This document shows, piece after piece, positions 1 through 11,700 of a stretch of DNA of 35,157 nt (position 1 is its first letter; each line of letters starts with the position of its first letter). The notes below the pieces were generated by a model. It searched no databases. It was given only the letters and a program-made list of their open reading frames with translations, and had not been told where the DNA came from. The position numbers and the translations under genes are program-made. Source of the stretch: Saccoglossus kowalevskii (Eukaryota > Hemichordata > Enteropneusta > Harrimaniidae); NCBI RefSeq assembly GCF_000003605.2, contig NW_003117456.1, forward strand, positions 52,367 through 87,523, in the 5' to 3' direction.

Positions 1-475
<475 letters not shown>

Positions 476-720
476 CTGGGCCAATTTCCTTCATACTTGG
501 TAGGTAGGCAAACCGTAATTTTAGTTGGGTGTTGGGGTCAATTTCCTTCATACTTGGTAGGTAGGCAAACCGTAATTTTACTTGGGTGTTGGGGTCAATT
601 TCCTTCATACTTGGTAGGTAGGCACACCGTAATTTTAGTTGGGTGTTGGGGTCAATTTCCTTCATACTTGGTAGGTAGGCAAACCGTAATTTTAGTTGGG
701 TCAATTTTGTTCATACCTGG
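476..720. repeat. 57-bp minisatellite, about four copies
   Basis: CAATTTCCTTCATACTTGG recurs at 482, 539, 596 and 653, exactly 57 bases apart, with a shortened fifth copy at 702. Copies differ by single bases. Because 57 is 19 codons, both strands stay open across the array. The resulting repetitive peptides are an arithmetic by-product, not evidence of a gene. Confidence 0.95.
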
Positions 721-909
721 GAAGCATGTCATACTTTTCTCTAGTTGAGTGGTAAAATCTGAAAAAAGTCCTGCCCTCTGTTGCCACTATTTTTTTGAAT
801 ACGCCGAATTTAACACCCTGCTAAACTTGTAATAGAAGTGTACAAACGATCATGCTTTTTTATTATGACTAAATTGATCACCGACGAGTGACCACTGTCG
901 CCGACATTG

Positions 910-1089
910 TTACACTGTACCAACGTTAGTATGAACTTTAAATGAGCTGCATTCAATTAAAGAATTCATAGAAAATACAATCGCATTTTCGCGTTTCAGC
1001 TTTTGTGATTTCTCTTCTGCACAATACAGACAGTAAAACTTGATCGGTGTTCCATGTCTGTCACAGTGTAAGGACCGGATATTCAAAAT
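910..1089 (-). pseudogene. B-box-like zinc-binding fragment (exon or relic)
   Basis: The minus-strand frame reads L-H-C-D-R-H-G-T-P-I-K-F-Y-C-L-Y-C. This is C-x2-H-x7-C-x2-C, like the first half of a B-box of TRIM proteins. A minus-strand acceptor ACGCAG precedes it at 1090-1092. The second half (C-x2-C and H) is absent and the frame ends at 910. It may be a truncated exon or a decayed TRIM fragment; a chance match is possible. Confidence 0.3.
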
Positions 1090-1619
1090 CTGCGTAATGA
1101 TAAACTCATGAATATTCATTCATCATAAAATGCCAAAACCCCAAAGCTACTGTTCTACATCAAATTCAAGATTCAATAAGTGTGTTTGTCAGACCAACCG
1201 TTGAGAAATCTCTTCTTAGCATATTAAAACAAGGTCAGTATTACATATGTGATGCCATGTTATTTGTATAAAAATCACTGAGAAAACATATTCAGGCAAA
1301 AAACTTGAAAAAGTCAGATTGAAAACTGGGCATTCAGTGTAATATGAATCCTCCGATGATGCTAAATAAAATCACGTTTGGAAATAGACCATGCTTTACG
1401 AATGATTGTACCATGGCATAATCATTTGATATTGAACATATTCTTGTGATATTGAACTGTTTATGTCTCAGTTTTAATAAGTAATACATATCTCCAAAAT
1501 AGAAATGATGCGGTTGTTATCCTTCTCAAAGGTGTATAGCTACGGCCAGAACCAGGATAATAGTTCGATTTATGATAGGTGTCGAGATAAGTCAGTGTAG
1601 GCTAACATGACACTAGCCA
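1090..1619. other. Non-coding, nothing recognised
   Basis: AT-rich sequence without long open frames, repeats or RNA genes that I can identify. Confidence 0.5.
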
Positions 1620-2310
1620 ATATCATTCGATGAATTTTATCTATTGTTCCGGGTATTTACACACACCACGGCACAAATGCACGATATTTATTTACTAGCT
1701 ACTCAAGTCGTTGCAGCTTGAACAAAGAGGTTAAAAATCGGTGAGTGTATTTAATATGCCTATAAGTTTGGCTCTCAGATTGGTAGGTTTCTTGTTTTTC
1801 ACTTTTCGTATGTATAATTTTCAACGTTCGATTGAAATTTGATGGTACTCGTATTATATTTCGAGTAGTGAGAACTCGTAATATATTTTTACCAAATCTG
1901 AACTACTTGTAGCTTAATATGATATATAATGCCTCTGAGTAACACAGACGTTATTTTTCATGACAACGAGTTCGTGGAATTTGTGAATGCACCTTTTGTA
2001 AGCAACTTCTATTGTGTTATTTCGATGGAGATCGACTCGTAGTATGTACACTGCACTAGAAGAGTAACCCGACGCGTAACCCTGTCAGCGTGGATGACCT
2101 CGGTTATTATGCCAAAACCCCAGCGGCAGTTAGAAGCATGAACTGAATGTATGTCTGTCGAATCTGAAAGAAACTCTCTTCAGCATCTAGGCAGATAAAT
2201 TGGTCAACACAGTGAGTGATGTGTATGGGGACAAATGTATTATATTGCTTCGAGAGCGTCGCAGTGTTCTACAATGTACATGATTAATGTGCATATTTCA
2301 TTTTGGATAG
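1620..2310 (+). repeat. Diverged duplication, copy 1 (with splice-donor-like site)
   Basis: Colinear with 6300-7060. Shared blocks: AGTCGTTGCA; AAATCGGTGAGTGTAT followed by TAATATG; TTTTCATGACAACG followed by GAGTTCGTGGAATTTGT; a CGTAACC block; and a block ending T-GCTTCGAG. The shared ATCG|GTGAGT looks like a conserved 5' splice site at 1741. Confidence 0.7.
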
Positions 2311-3414
2311 GAGCATATACTGAATAAAACTCCAACCCCAATCGCTATTGTGAACTAGTAATCAGTAAGTGAGTACTTCAGTCGGTGGATTAATTCGTCG
2401 TTCTGTCGGTTCGTCCGTTCCGAAATTAACCAGATTCACATCTCTATCAATCTCCTCTCCAATAAATTTAAGAGAATCTATCAATAACTTTCTAAGTTAT
2501 AATTAAAAAATATTTCCGGGTTCACACTTAATTAACTTTTTAAAATATTATGAAAATCCGCCAGTAATTTGTTTAGTTATAAATGACAAATTATTTTAAA
2601 AAATGCTGTTTCCTTGGTAACCTTGCCCATAACTGTACTACACTCCGGTGATTATGCTAATTAAAAGTTGTTGCATTGACAAGGAATCAGAGTGCAGCTG
2701 TATACGTCATATCTCGTCTATGTTAATGCGTCCAGTCGGGATTAAAAATATTTCTTTAACGGTCAGGTTAGTTTTCGTGATCACTCTAAAACAAACTAAA
2801 ATAACAATTAATTATTTCTTTTTGTAAAACAAAAAGAAGTCCCGACTTTGCCAGTCTAATCCTCTGGCTGTTAACAGCCTGACAGTAACCACTATTCGGG
2901 TAAATTAGGAAAAAACTGTGACGGTCCTCGTGAACTCGGACAAGACCGAGCCGCCCTTTTGTAGTTTTACCGAGGCTAAATTTCTCCAACAAACACAGCG
3001 TTTCGGGTTTCAGTGATTTGCCAGAGCATTACGTCATAAGTTTTCACATCATGCTAGGACGTTCCGTAATATAAAGCCGCTAATACATGGGTTTAGACAG
3101 AACGCCGGGTACAAAATACACACCTTGGTTCTACACAACGTGTTACACAAGTCAAATGAAATCAGACAAGTCACCAGACAAATTATGCATTTACCAACGA
3201 TTTATATAGACATCAATCCCTGTACCATAGTATGTACACTGGGTGTTGTCCAAATCTTCTAATCAGTGAGATCCGTACAGAGATTAATCAGATTCTATGC
3301 AACGTGTATGGTAGCATCCTATCAGTGGCCTCCACAAACATTCGACCAAATAATTCGACCGCATGTCGTATGCAATGCATTCCCCGTTGTATTTATGTAT
3401 GTGTATTCAAACAG
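2311..3414. other. Non-coding, contains a perfect hairpin
   Basis: No gene is recognised. A perfect 10-bp inverted repeat with a three-base loop (TTCTTTTTGT / ACAAAAAGAA) lies at 2816-2838. Several short frames at 3232-3564 overlap on both strands without conserved motifs. Confidence 0.5.
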
Positions 3415-3560
3415 GTCATATGGCAGTACCGTCGCCTTCCAAAATCGACACCTCCTATAGGTCTCATGAAAATATCCAGGTAGGTGAAGAACAATCTTCA
3501 CAAGAGTATACATTGTTGTTGAAAAATCCGAGTGTGTACACTTTGGGCGTGCAACGTTAG
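3415..3560 (+). pseudogene. LIPT2/LipB-like octanoyltransferase N-terminal fragment
   Basis: From the ATG at 3420 (after a possible CAAACAG acceptor) the frame reads Y-x6-Q, then Y-T-L-L-L-K-N-P-S-V-Y-T-L-G-V. LipB and LIPT2 proteins have Y-x6-Q followed by L-L-L-x-E-H-x-P-V-Y-T-x-G. LIPT2 transfers octanoyl groups to lipoate-dependent enzymes in mitochondria. The frame stops at TAG 3558-3560. The catalytic G-x-x-T-x-H-x-P-G-Q block and the rest are not found downstream. Probably a truncated copy or relic, though an exon ending at C|GTTAGG is possible. Confidence 0.4.
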
Positions 3561-5538
3561 GCAAGTCAAACTCTAAATGACAATTTCGTTATGCTATCAC
3601 GGTATGAATGACAAGTTGTATGGAGCTACCATGCCATCTCGACTAGTTGAATTACATAACCCATTATGGAGTGATTCTTTCTCTAATGTAAATAAGTCTT
3701 TTTTGGTTTTGCACCAGAATAATAAATTGAAATTCATTAGTAAAAATTATAACAAAGCATGTCATTGTCGAGGTTAGTTCATGTGTTCTGCGCAAATAAT
3801 GCCTACAGTATACAATTATAAATACAGTGACATAGGACCAGAATTTGCTACTTCGTGTGCTTCACATAATGATTTCCTAGCCTAATTTGACTACTATGAC
3901 CAGCAAGTACAAATCATTTGTGGTAGACGGCATTCGCATTGGACGCCATTTCAGACACAGCTCAGCATTTTGTAATAAGGTTATCTTATGACATCCACGT
4001 TATTTTGTCCAGTTTATGTTTGAGGGTTGAACATTTGACTTGACAGTAATCGTCTTTCTCAGGGTTTATAACTTTATTTTGATTGCATGCATTATGCCTG
4101 TCATTGCTTGCATTTATTTTTATTAGTGTTACATTTTATTATAACCAATATTTGTCACAATTATGTTCATTCATAATTATAAATATTGTATTTACACCTA
4201 ATACATAAAATTAGGTATTTCGCTTAAAGTGATCGGGATTGGTGATGAGTTTTAGTTGTGATAATTGATAATTTGTGTGGATGCTTGTAGATTAGGGAGA
4301 TTTTTTATTGCGTTGTTTTAATTTGTTTTTGTCTCATAGAAAGTAAATAAAAGTATTCCGTGTAACCCTGGTAGACCCTTATGTGATCTTCGAGTTCGAA
4401 CCCAGTTGTTGTCCTTTATTCAGCATGGTGAAACAGTGTGTTATTTTTAGTGTGACGATATCAAAATTCAAAAGTACAAGAACAAAGATTTATACAAAAA
4501 CATACTTAAAAGAAATTTGACCTGAAGCAGAAGATGTGTTGATAATGTGTTTTGTGTATTTTGATTTACCGAGAAGCACTAGATGAATTTTTACGTACGA
4601 GCCACACCCAGTTTAAAAATAAACGGGAGATTGTGATTCGACATAATTACCAATAATTTTTAATACAACCTCCTGGAAACAAATAAAAACATTTCGCAAA
4701 AAATTGTGTTTATTTTATTTTGCTATGCATTATATCTATCAATTTTATGGATATATTTGCAATAGTGCCGTTAACTTACACTCGGCTACGTTTTTTTCAA
4801 TCCATCTAACATTCAAATAATCGCGCTTATTTTTTCTAAAACATCTGCCATTGCTTAATATTTGTGATTTCGAATATATATGAGCTTTTTTCTTCTGTGG
4901 ACACAGCCAGATCGTTGCTATGCAACAACTGGTTTTAAATATCGTAAACACACTCCATTGTTATGCAAATCTGTAACGCTTATAACGTAGTCTGCTTTCG
5001 TGGTTTATTTAATAAAGTCTTAACTCCTGGTGAGTGAGGTACTACATGTACCTTACGAAACAGTACTGTAGAGTAAACTTTACTCATGTAGTCGTGTCTT
5101 AATTTCTCAGTCCACGTAAGTAACTCTGCTCTATAAACTCATCGTTTAGTATCGAGCACTTTCACCTGGAATAATCGACTAACTTTCTATATACATATAT
5201 ATGTGTGTGTGTATGCGTGTGTGTTCTCTCACATTTCATTTTATCATTCGTTTGTTGTGATGCGATATATGAACACTTATTTATGCGGTTTGTTGCTAGA
5301 TGGCGCAATTAATAGAACAACGTAAGGTTTCATTGCAAGATTTCATTTCACTTTATTCATTGTATTTACCGAAGAGCAATTGTAATGAACATTATTTGTA
5401 TATTATATTATACAAGTATATTGTTGGTGTTATTCCACAAAATTTGCATATGCAATTAATGGTATATTGGCTGATAATGTCGTGAAACGTTCAATGTCAC
5501 GTGGTATACCCGCTTTCGGGCATATTGCACAAAATTGC
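3561..5538. other. Non-coding, nothing recognised
   Basis: AT-rich sequence with a short TG/TA-rich tract near 5190-5225. Short open frames (for example 3577-3777, 5300-5485 and minus 4745-4951) show no motifs. Confidence 0.5.
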
Positions 5539-5539
5539 C

Positions 5540-5625
5540 TGCGGCTCGTGCAAATGTGTCAAGAGTTGTGCAATATCCCGTGGGATACCCGCCTTCGAGG
5601 GGTTATTGCTTAAATATACTATTAA
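5540..5625 (+). repeat. Dispersed repeat, copy 1 (about 85 bp)
   Basis: GCGGCTCGTGCA...TTGTGAATTTTGCAATATC-like sequence ending in TACCCGCCTTCG, GGGTTATT and TATAC. It is paired in the same orientation with 6157-6239. A partial third copy of the CCCGC-TTTCGGG core lies just upstream near 5495-5525. Confidence 0.7.
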
Positions 5626-5639
5626 TTGCATATGCAAAT

Positions 5640-6156
5640 TTTGTGTGCTGGTAATGTACAGCTAAACAAAGTGGTTCTGCAACATTAATTTACTACACGT
5701 TTAATACGGTATTTTATTTTCAGGGTAATATAGTGGTTGAATTTTAGAAAAATATTGGAATAATTACCGAATTAAAAATATCTGAAAAATTATATAACCA
5801 TAATATTGCTTTTTGTTAATGTCAGAATCCAAGTTATGAGCGTCGGTCGTTGGTTGATCGTCGTTCGCCCCACAAACCTAAACCAACGTCCCTCAACACC
5901 GTGATGGACGGTGCCTAAACGAACGATAGAATGCTGTGTTCCCCGTGTTGTGGCTTCGAAATAGTTTGCGAACCTCAAACAAAGAAAACATGGTCTTTAT
6001 ATTTAACTGGTGACAAAGTAGATGAAGTTGAGGGAATGAATGACGAACAAATGCAAAAACAAAAAACAAAAAAACTACGAGGCAAAGAAAAAAATGTATG
6101 CAACCAATGACAACCGGAGTCTCGTAGTGGCGTTCGAATTCTTGCTGACAAAATAG
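5640..6156. other. Interval between the two dispersed-repeat copies
   Basis: Holds overlapping minus-strand frames at 5790-5978 and 5893-6168, without recognised motifs. The flanking direct repeats suggest one composite insertion, but no terminal duplication was found. Confidence 0.35.
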
Positions 6157-6239
6157 CGGCTCGTGCATATATGTTGTGAATTTTGCAATATCTCGTTTTA
6201 TACCTGCCTTCGGCGGGGAGTTATTACTTGAGTATACGA
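6157..6239 (+). repeat. Dispersed repeat, copy 2
   Basis: Matches 5540-5625 with scattered substitutions (GCGGCTCGTGCA, TTTGCAATATC, ACCTGCCTTCGG, GTTATTACTT, TATAC). Confidence 0.7.
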
Positions 6240-6299
6240 AGCCTTATGATTTTCACGGTGACGAAAATAGACAGTAGACAACACAATAAAGAACTGCTT

Positions 6300-7060
6300 A
6301 GTTAAGTTTGGCTTTTATGCGATCGCGATGATATTTTAGGTGATATATTAGGCGTCTGTGTTGATGTGTGTAAGCTGCTTAGTCACAGTTTAGTCAGTCG
6401 TTGCAAATTAGGTGGAACAGCTGTAAATCGGTGAGTGTATCTAATATGTTTTGTGTTCTCTGCATTGATGGTTGGTAGGCTGGTTTGTATTGGTGATATA
6501 TATCAAATAACTGATATGTATGTTTCTCGATCTTGTAAATTTTATGAAAGTTGAAATTCAGTGATACTATCATATATATTACAGTATCGTCAACTCGATC
6601 TCTACTGCAAAAAACGAAACGTGTCAGAAACAGAAAGCAGTCACTTTGCAGTAGTACTATATTTAAACTGGTTATAATTCTTAATGAATTTGGTTCATCG
6701 AATTTGGTAGTCTACTTGTACATTAGCGCATAATACATATCATGTACAATGGCATCCAGTATCACATTCTCCGCTGTTGTGTATTTTCTTTGTTATTGCG
6801 TCGTTTTCATGACAACGTGCTTGAGTTCGTGGAATTTGTAACTACACCTTGGACACACAATCACCCATTGTAATACACCATTCGTGAATGCTTTCTATTA
6901 TGTATTTTGCCATGGACTAAAGTCACCCAACACGTAACGCTTTCATCGTCGTCTTGGCATTATTCCAGTGAGTCAACACATCGGAGAGATGTATTTGGGA
7001 CTAGCGCTTTATACTGCTTCGAGTGTAAAAAGGTTTCAGCAGTTCACATGATTACTGTGA
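6300..7060 (+). repeat. Diverged duplication, copy 2; possible 5'UTR exon of the TRPM gene
   Basis: Second copy of 1620-2310. AGTCGTTGCA (6396 on) runs into TAAATCG|GTGAGTGTAT, with a donor-like GT at 6431. It lies 2.1 kb upstream of the acceptor-like site before the first coding exon, so it could be a non-coding first exon. This is inference from splice-site conservation only. Confidence 0.6.
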
Positions 7061-7309
7061 AAGTTGTTTGATTACCACTAACCAGACATAGAAGGAATTC
7101 AAATATTACTGTAATTTTTAATCTAAATCTAAAATGCAAGAAATTCACGTTTTTATCCACCGTAGTAATCTATTAATTAATTAATAGATGAATGGTTTAT
7201 AAGCGGAACGTAATCAAATTACACCAATCCGAAAAAAATAGACTATTGTATTCTCGTCCATAATTAGAGCTTGTCGTGAATTCGAATTTGTTAACATTTA
7301 TGCTTGATA

Positions 7310-8390
7310 TTTTATTAGTCCCCGTTCAGATTTGGGTTCCGTGCGTCCGTGTGTCCGTGCGCCTGTGTGTACGTCCGGAGCCAATTCTCGGACACCCTTT
7401 GACTGATCCCGTTCAAACTTGCCATACACACAATGTATGATGACATATGCACGCCAATTTTCGTTATGATTTGATTAAATATGCCTGACTGGCAGCCATT
7501 TTGTCCCTCAAATGTGCTAAATTCTGATATTTAAACGTGTCTGAAAGTGTTTTTCGGGGCTGAACAGGGTGATTTCAATCAAACTGTGTATGGTGATCAT
7601 GCATATTGGGTTATAGGTGCACATCACTTTTTTTCGAGATTCGGTCCAAGATGGCCGACTGGCGGTCATTTTGTTGTTGTTTTTTCGTTTTTGTGCTGAT
7701 TCCTCCATAAGATACGGTCATATTTAGTTCAAAGTTTGTATATAGGTACTATACTTCAAGATAACACAAAGACGATGTTTTGATTTGAGATTTGATCAAA
7801 TTTGTCGAAATGACGGTCATTTTGTTTATTATCTTAAGATCACAGTTTTTAACGTGTCCGGAACTGTTTCTCAGGGATGAACAGGGCGATTTCAATAAAT
7901 TATCGTATGATGATCATGCATATTGGGTCATAGGTGCACGTCAATTTGGACCAAAATGGCCAACTGGCGTCCATTTTTTTTTGTTTTCCTTTTCTGCCAA
8001 TTTCTCTGAAAGATATGGCTTGATTCACTTGAAAGTTTGTACATAGGTAGTATACTCCAAGGTAACATAACAACAATGTTTTGTCTTGAAATTTAATCAA
8101 ATTTGTCAAAATGGTGGCCATTTTGTTAAAAAAAACGTAAAGTATCATTCTGTATCATGTCCGAAACCGTTCTTGGAGCTGAACAGTGCGATATGGCCTG
8201 ATTTATTTCAAAGTTGAATAGGGTATTTTTATCTCACATATTATGGTTACGGTGCAAGCCACGTTTCTTTTGGGGATATTTGAACAACAATACCCGAATG
8301 GCTGCGTTTTTCTTTCATGCTATTTATTCTGTAAGATATAGTCAAATTCAGTTCAAAGTTTCTATGTAACACAATCTATAATCTGTGTTA
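7310..8390. repeat. Diverged tandem repeat, unit about 318 bp, about three copies
   Basis: GATCATGCATATTGGGT occurs at 7594 and 7912 (318 apart). AACGTGTC-GAA blocks recur near 7533, 7850 and 8155. Each unit also carries (A)ATGGC-GACTGGCGGTCATTTTG and ATCAAATTTGTC-AAATG blocks. ORFs here (7792-8046, minus 7900-8148) follow the repeat and are not genes. Confidence 0.85.
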
Positions 8391-8521
8391 ACTTTAATAC
8401 AGCTAATACTTAACAGGGACTAGTTGTTATTACATTTTTATTTTCTACAAATATTTACTTCGTCTTGTACTACAACACATCGTTTCCATACTATTATTTG
8501 TTAGTTGCAAAAGCATACGAA

Positions 8522-8655
8522 ATGCTGCAGCTGCACACAAATAAAGTTACACCCGGGCAGGATACAGAAATGGAAAACGAAGACGAGGACTCAGCAGGAT
8601 CTGTAGCCACACCGGTCGAAGAGTCTTCAGAAGACGAGAATGACGAGGAATCTCA
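8522..8655 (+). CDS. trpm: TRPM exon 1 (coding part): acidic N-terminus
   Basis: Residues 1-45. The ATG at 8522 has A at -3. A pyrimidine-rich tract and TAG at 8502-8504 look like an acceptor, so this may be a second exon with a 5'UTR exon upstream. The product is rich in Glu, Asp and Ser and resembles no catalytic domain. The donor CA|GTAAGT at 8656 is strong and leaves phase 2. A second in-frame ATG lies at 8570. This exon is assigned by phase continuity rather than by homology. Confidence 0.6.
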
Positions 8656-8674
8656 GTAAGTATTCTTTTTATAC

Positions 8675-8765
<91 letters not shown>

Positions 8766-11700
8766 TTTGGATTTGGAAAATTGTTTCCATATAAAAAAAT
8801 CAGGATGACAAAAAACAATAGTTCACTGTGTTGATACATTTGTGCACGAAAAGTGACAATACTCGGTAGAGCATTTATAGAAATGTATAGACAATATTTC
8901 TGTACATATAAAATATAAAAATAATAAACAAAACACCCATAATGCATTTTAAATCCAGCTACAATACAGTAGTTCACAATAAAAATAGCATGTAAAATAT
9001 CGACATAAACATACTCAGTGAAAAAGTTGGGTAAATATCACATCAATTCTACACACTCCTGTAATTGTAACGCCAAATAATAAGTTACATCGTCTGTAAC
9101 TACAATGCTTCCCTTGTCAGTGCGATTTTAGGACACTAACTAATAACCCAATTTTGTATCGACAATATAGATATGAGAGGTCAGATGATGAAACCGATGA
9201 CAATCATTTGTATTATATATGGCAGAATGATGTAAGTAAAATGTTTTTTGGGTGACGTTTAAATGTACAAAGGAGCTGTCGCATTTCAAATTCAAGAAGT
9301 TTCTGGTTATTTTTTTTTCATTTCAACAGACCCAAGAATTATTTACTGAATTTATAAAAGAAAATCAAATCAGGCAGAACAAGACAAAAGTGACAAAATC
9401 ATATGGAGAAATTGAATTTGATGAAGACAGAACAAATTCGTTGGTGAGTACAATACGCATGTGTTTTGTATGTTAAAACATGATATTCTTTTTAGATATT
9501 TGAATACATCAAAAGTATGTCATTTGTCATGAGAGGGGGGACGCAAATATAATAAAAAATACAAAGTTGTATAGCCACGACTAGACGAGGGTTGCTGAAT
9601 TGAACACGAATGTTCAGTCGTGTCCACCAAATTCTTAGCCAGGATGAATCGAGCATTTTGTAGAATGCATTCGAATCATTCTACTGTCCTCTTTTAATTC
9701 AACATCTATTATTTGTGACAAATCTATGGGCAATATTTACTATTACTTTGAAATCTAGATTACGTGTCAGTGTTACGTTTAGAGTTCTTAGTTGGATGAA
9801 ATATGATATGAATAGCCATTGGATTCAAAATATTTAGTCACATGATGCACATTCAGTTTGCATGAGCACCGTATACCGTAAACATTCAACTCCAATATAA
9901 ATTTTAATGAATCTGTTTTTAATGAATGTTTTTTGCTGTAGTATATTCGTGTTCACAGTGGAACTAAAGATGAACTTATGTGGAAGCTAATGACTGAAAT
10001 ATGGCAAATGGACACCCCCAAATTGCTTATTTCGATATCTGGAGAATTAGATTCTAAAAACACAACATTGCTGAAAGCGTTAGTTGAGACAGCAAGAGAA
10101 AATCGTGAGTTAATGTGTTTTTTTATTTAACTGTGCCACATTGTTATACTTGGTTTTATAATCACTCTAATTCTTTGAACAAGAAATATGATTTCAATTT
10201 TTCCGGCAAATGTGTATTTGGGGAATGTTCTGAAAAAATAGAACTTATTGTTAACATATTTCAGCCAAATTTTCTCCAGATGTCTTATAATACGTCAACG
10301 TGACTGTGAAACTAATTGACAATAAAATGTTCACACTTTTGTTTGAAGTATTTTTGTGTTGCAATTACACTCGATATGTCGTCTTCAATATTGTGTTTAT
10401 TGTACAGATGCTTGGATCATAACTGATGGATCACTGGCTTTGGAAAATTGTGGATATATATATTTACTAGGGATTGCAAAATGGTCTATTTTGTCTGGAA
10501 AGCAATGTCTTGAGGGGACTGATGTGAGTATGTTATTATCACAGGTAACTTCTAACGAAATAGTTGTTTATGGCACCGTATTCCTGCCAAAATTAGAATA
10601 TGCCATGCAATGGTATGTCATGCCATTTGACGCATCAACCTGCCATGCTATGATGCGAGATTTGAGTATTTATAGTGCATGTCCACAATGCGTTATGCCA
10701 TTCCACAATGCGAGATTCGAGTATTTGCATTGCAATTCCACAATGCGAGATTCGAGTATTTGTATTGCAAATTCACAATACGGGATTCGAGCATTTGTAT
10801 TGCAATTCCACAATGCGTCATGACATTCAACAATACGAGATTTGAGCATTTGTTTTGCAATTTCACAATGCGTTATGCCATTTGACGTCATCGCATTCTG
10901 TGGTCAGTCATTTGAAGCCATTCCATTTGACGCCTTCGCATTTGGAGGAATCGAAGCACCTTCATCGAATGCGCCCTCTGTAGACAAATTGAAACAAATA
11001 TTGAGTGCTCCGAAAAATGGCGGCACAGAAGAAAAATTCGTCATATGCAGACCGTGAATCGCGCAAAAATGTTATTTGTCAATAGCGATTCAGTTTTTTT
11101 CTAACTATCAACGGGGCATGATTCGGAACCCACAATAACACTTTCGACCAGCATGCCTGAATCAAAATGCGTCGCTAACTGTAACAAAGCACCAACGGTC
11201 ATTACTTCGACTGTTCCTAACTTGTTTCTCATTATATTTGTTTACATGAATAAAACGTCAGAAATTAAACAAGATGCAAGAGGCTTGGGAAATAACAGCA
11301 GACATGATAAAAACGTGTAAAATTAGTCATAAGGTGATATTAAATTAGAAAGTGAAAAATCAATTGTGAAGTGGCTGTCTGATACTAAAGCTGTTTTTTC
11401 ATATAATTTGCTGCTGGAATAGCTAAACTTTTTGTACTCATTACAATTTTGAATTATTTTATTATATTTTCCATTTTCCAAATGTTTTATAGAAGTTTAT
11501 ATGACAAGTCCCATCGTTTGTATTGTGCGTCTGGAATAGCTTCAGACAAGGGATATCCCCAACACATCCGGGCATAATAAGCGGCTATTATAAAATGACC
11601 AGTGTGAATCTAGCCATTTGATTGACTGAAGCCAGAGTTTATATCTGGCAATACATGACTCGGGCTCTGTTTCATGAATAATTAATAAAACAAAAACTGG

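Noticed and set aside
4385-4410. GAGTTCGAACCC resembling a tRNA B box
   Set aside because: No matching T-stem, A box at proper distance or acceptor stem could be folded.
4424-4525. Short frame M-V-K-Q-C-V-I-F resembling a THAP-domain start
   Set aside because: The second cysteine and later C-x2-H ligands are missing; too short to support.
8465-8521. Upstream extension of exon 1 beginning at a TTG
   Set aside because: No ATG in this part, and an acceptor-like TAG at 8502-8504 suggests the exon starts later.
8640-8834. Y-L-F-I repeat ORF
   Set aside because: Translation of the (TTTA)n microsatellite downstream of the exon 1 donor.
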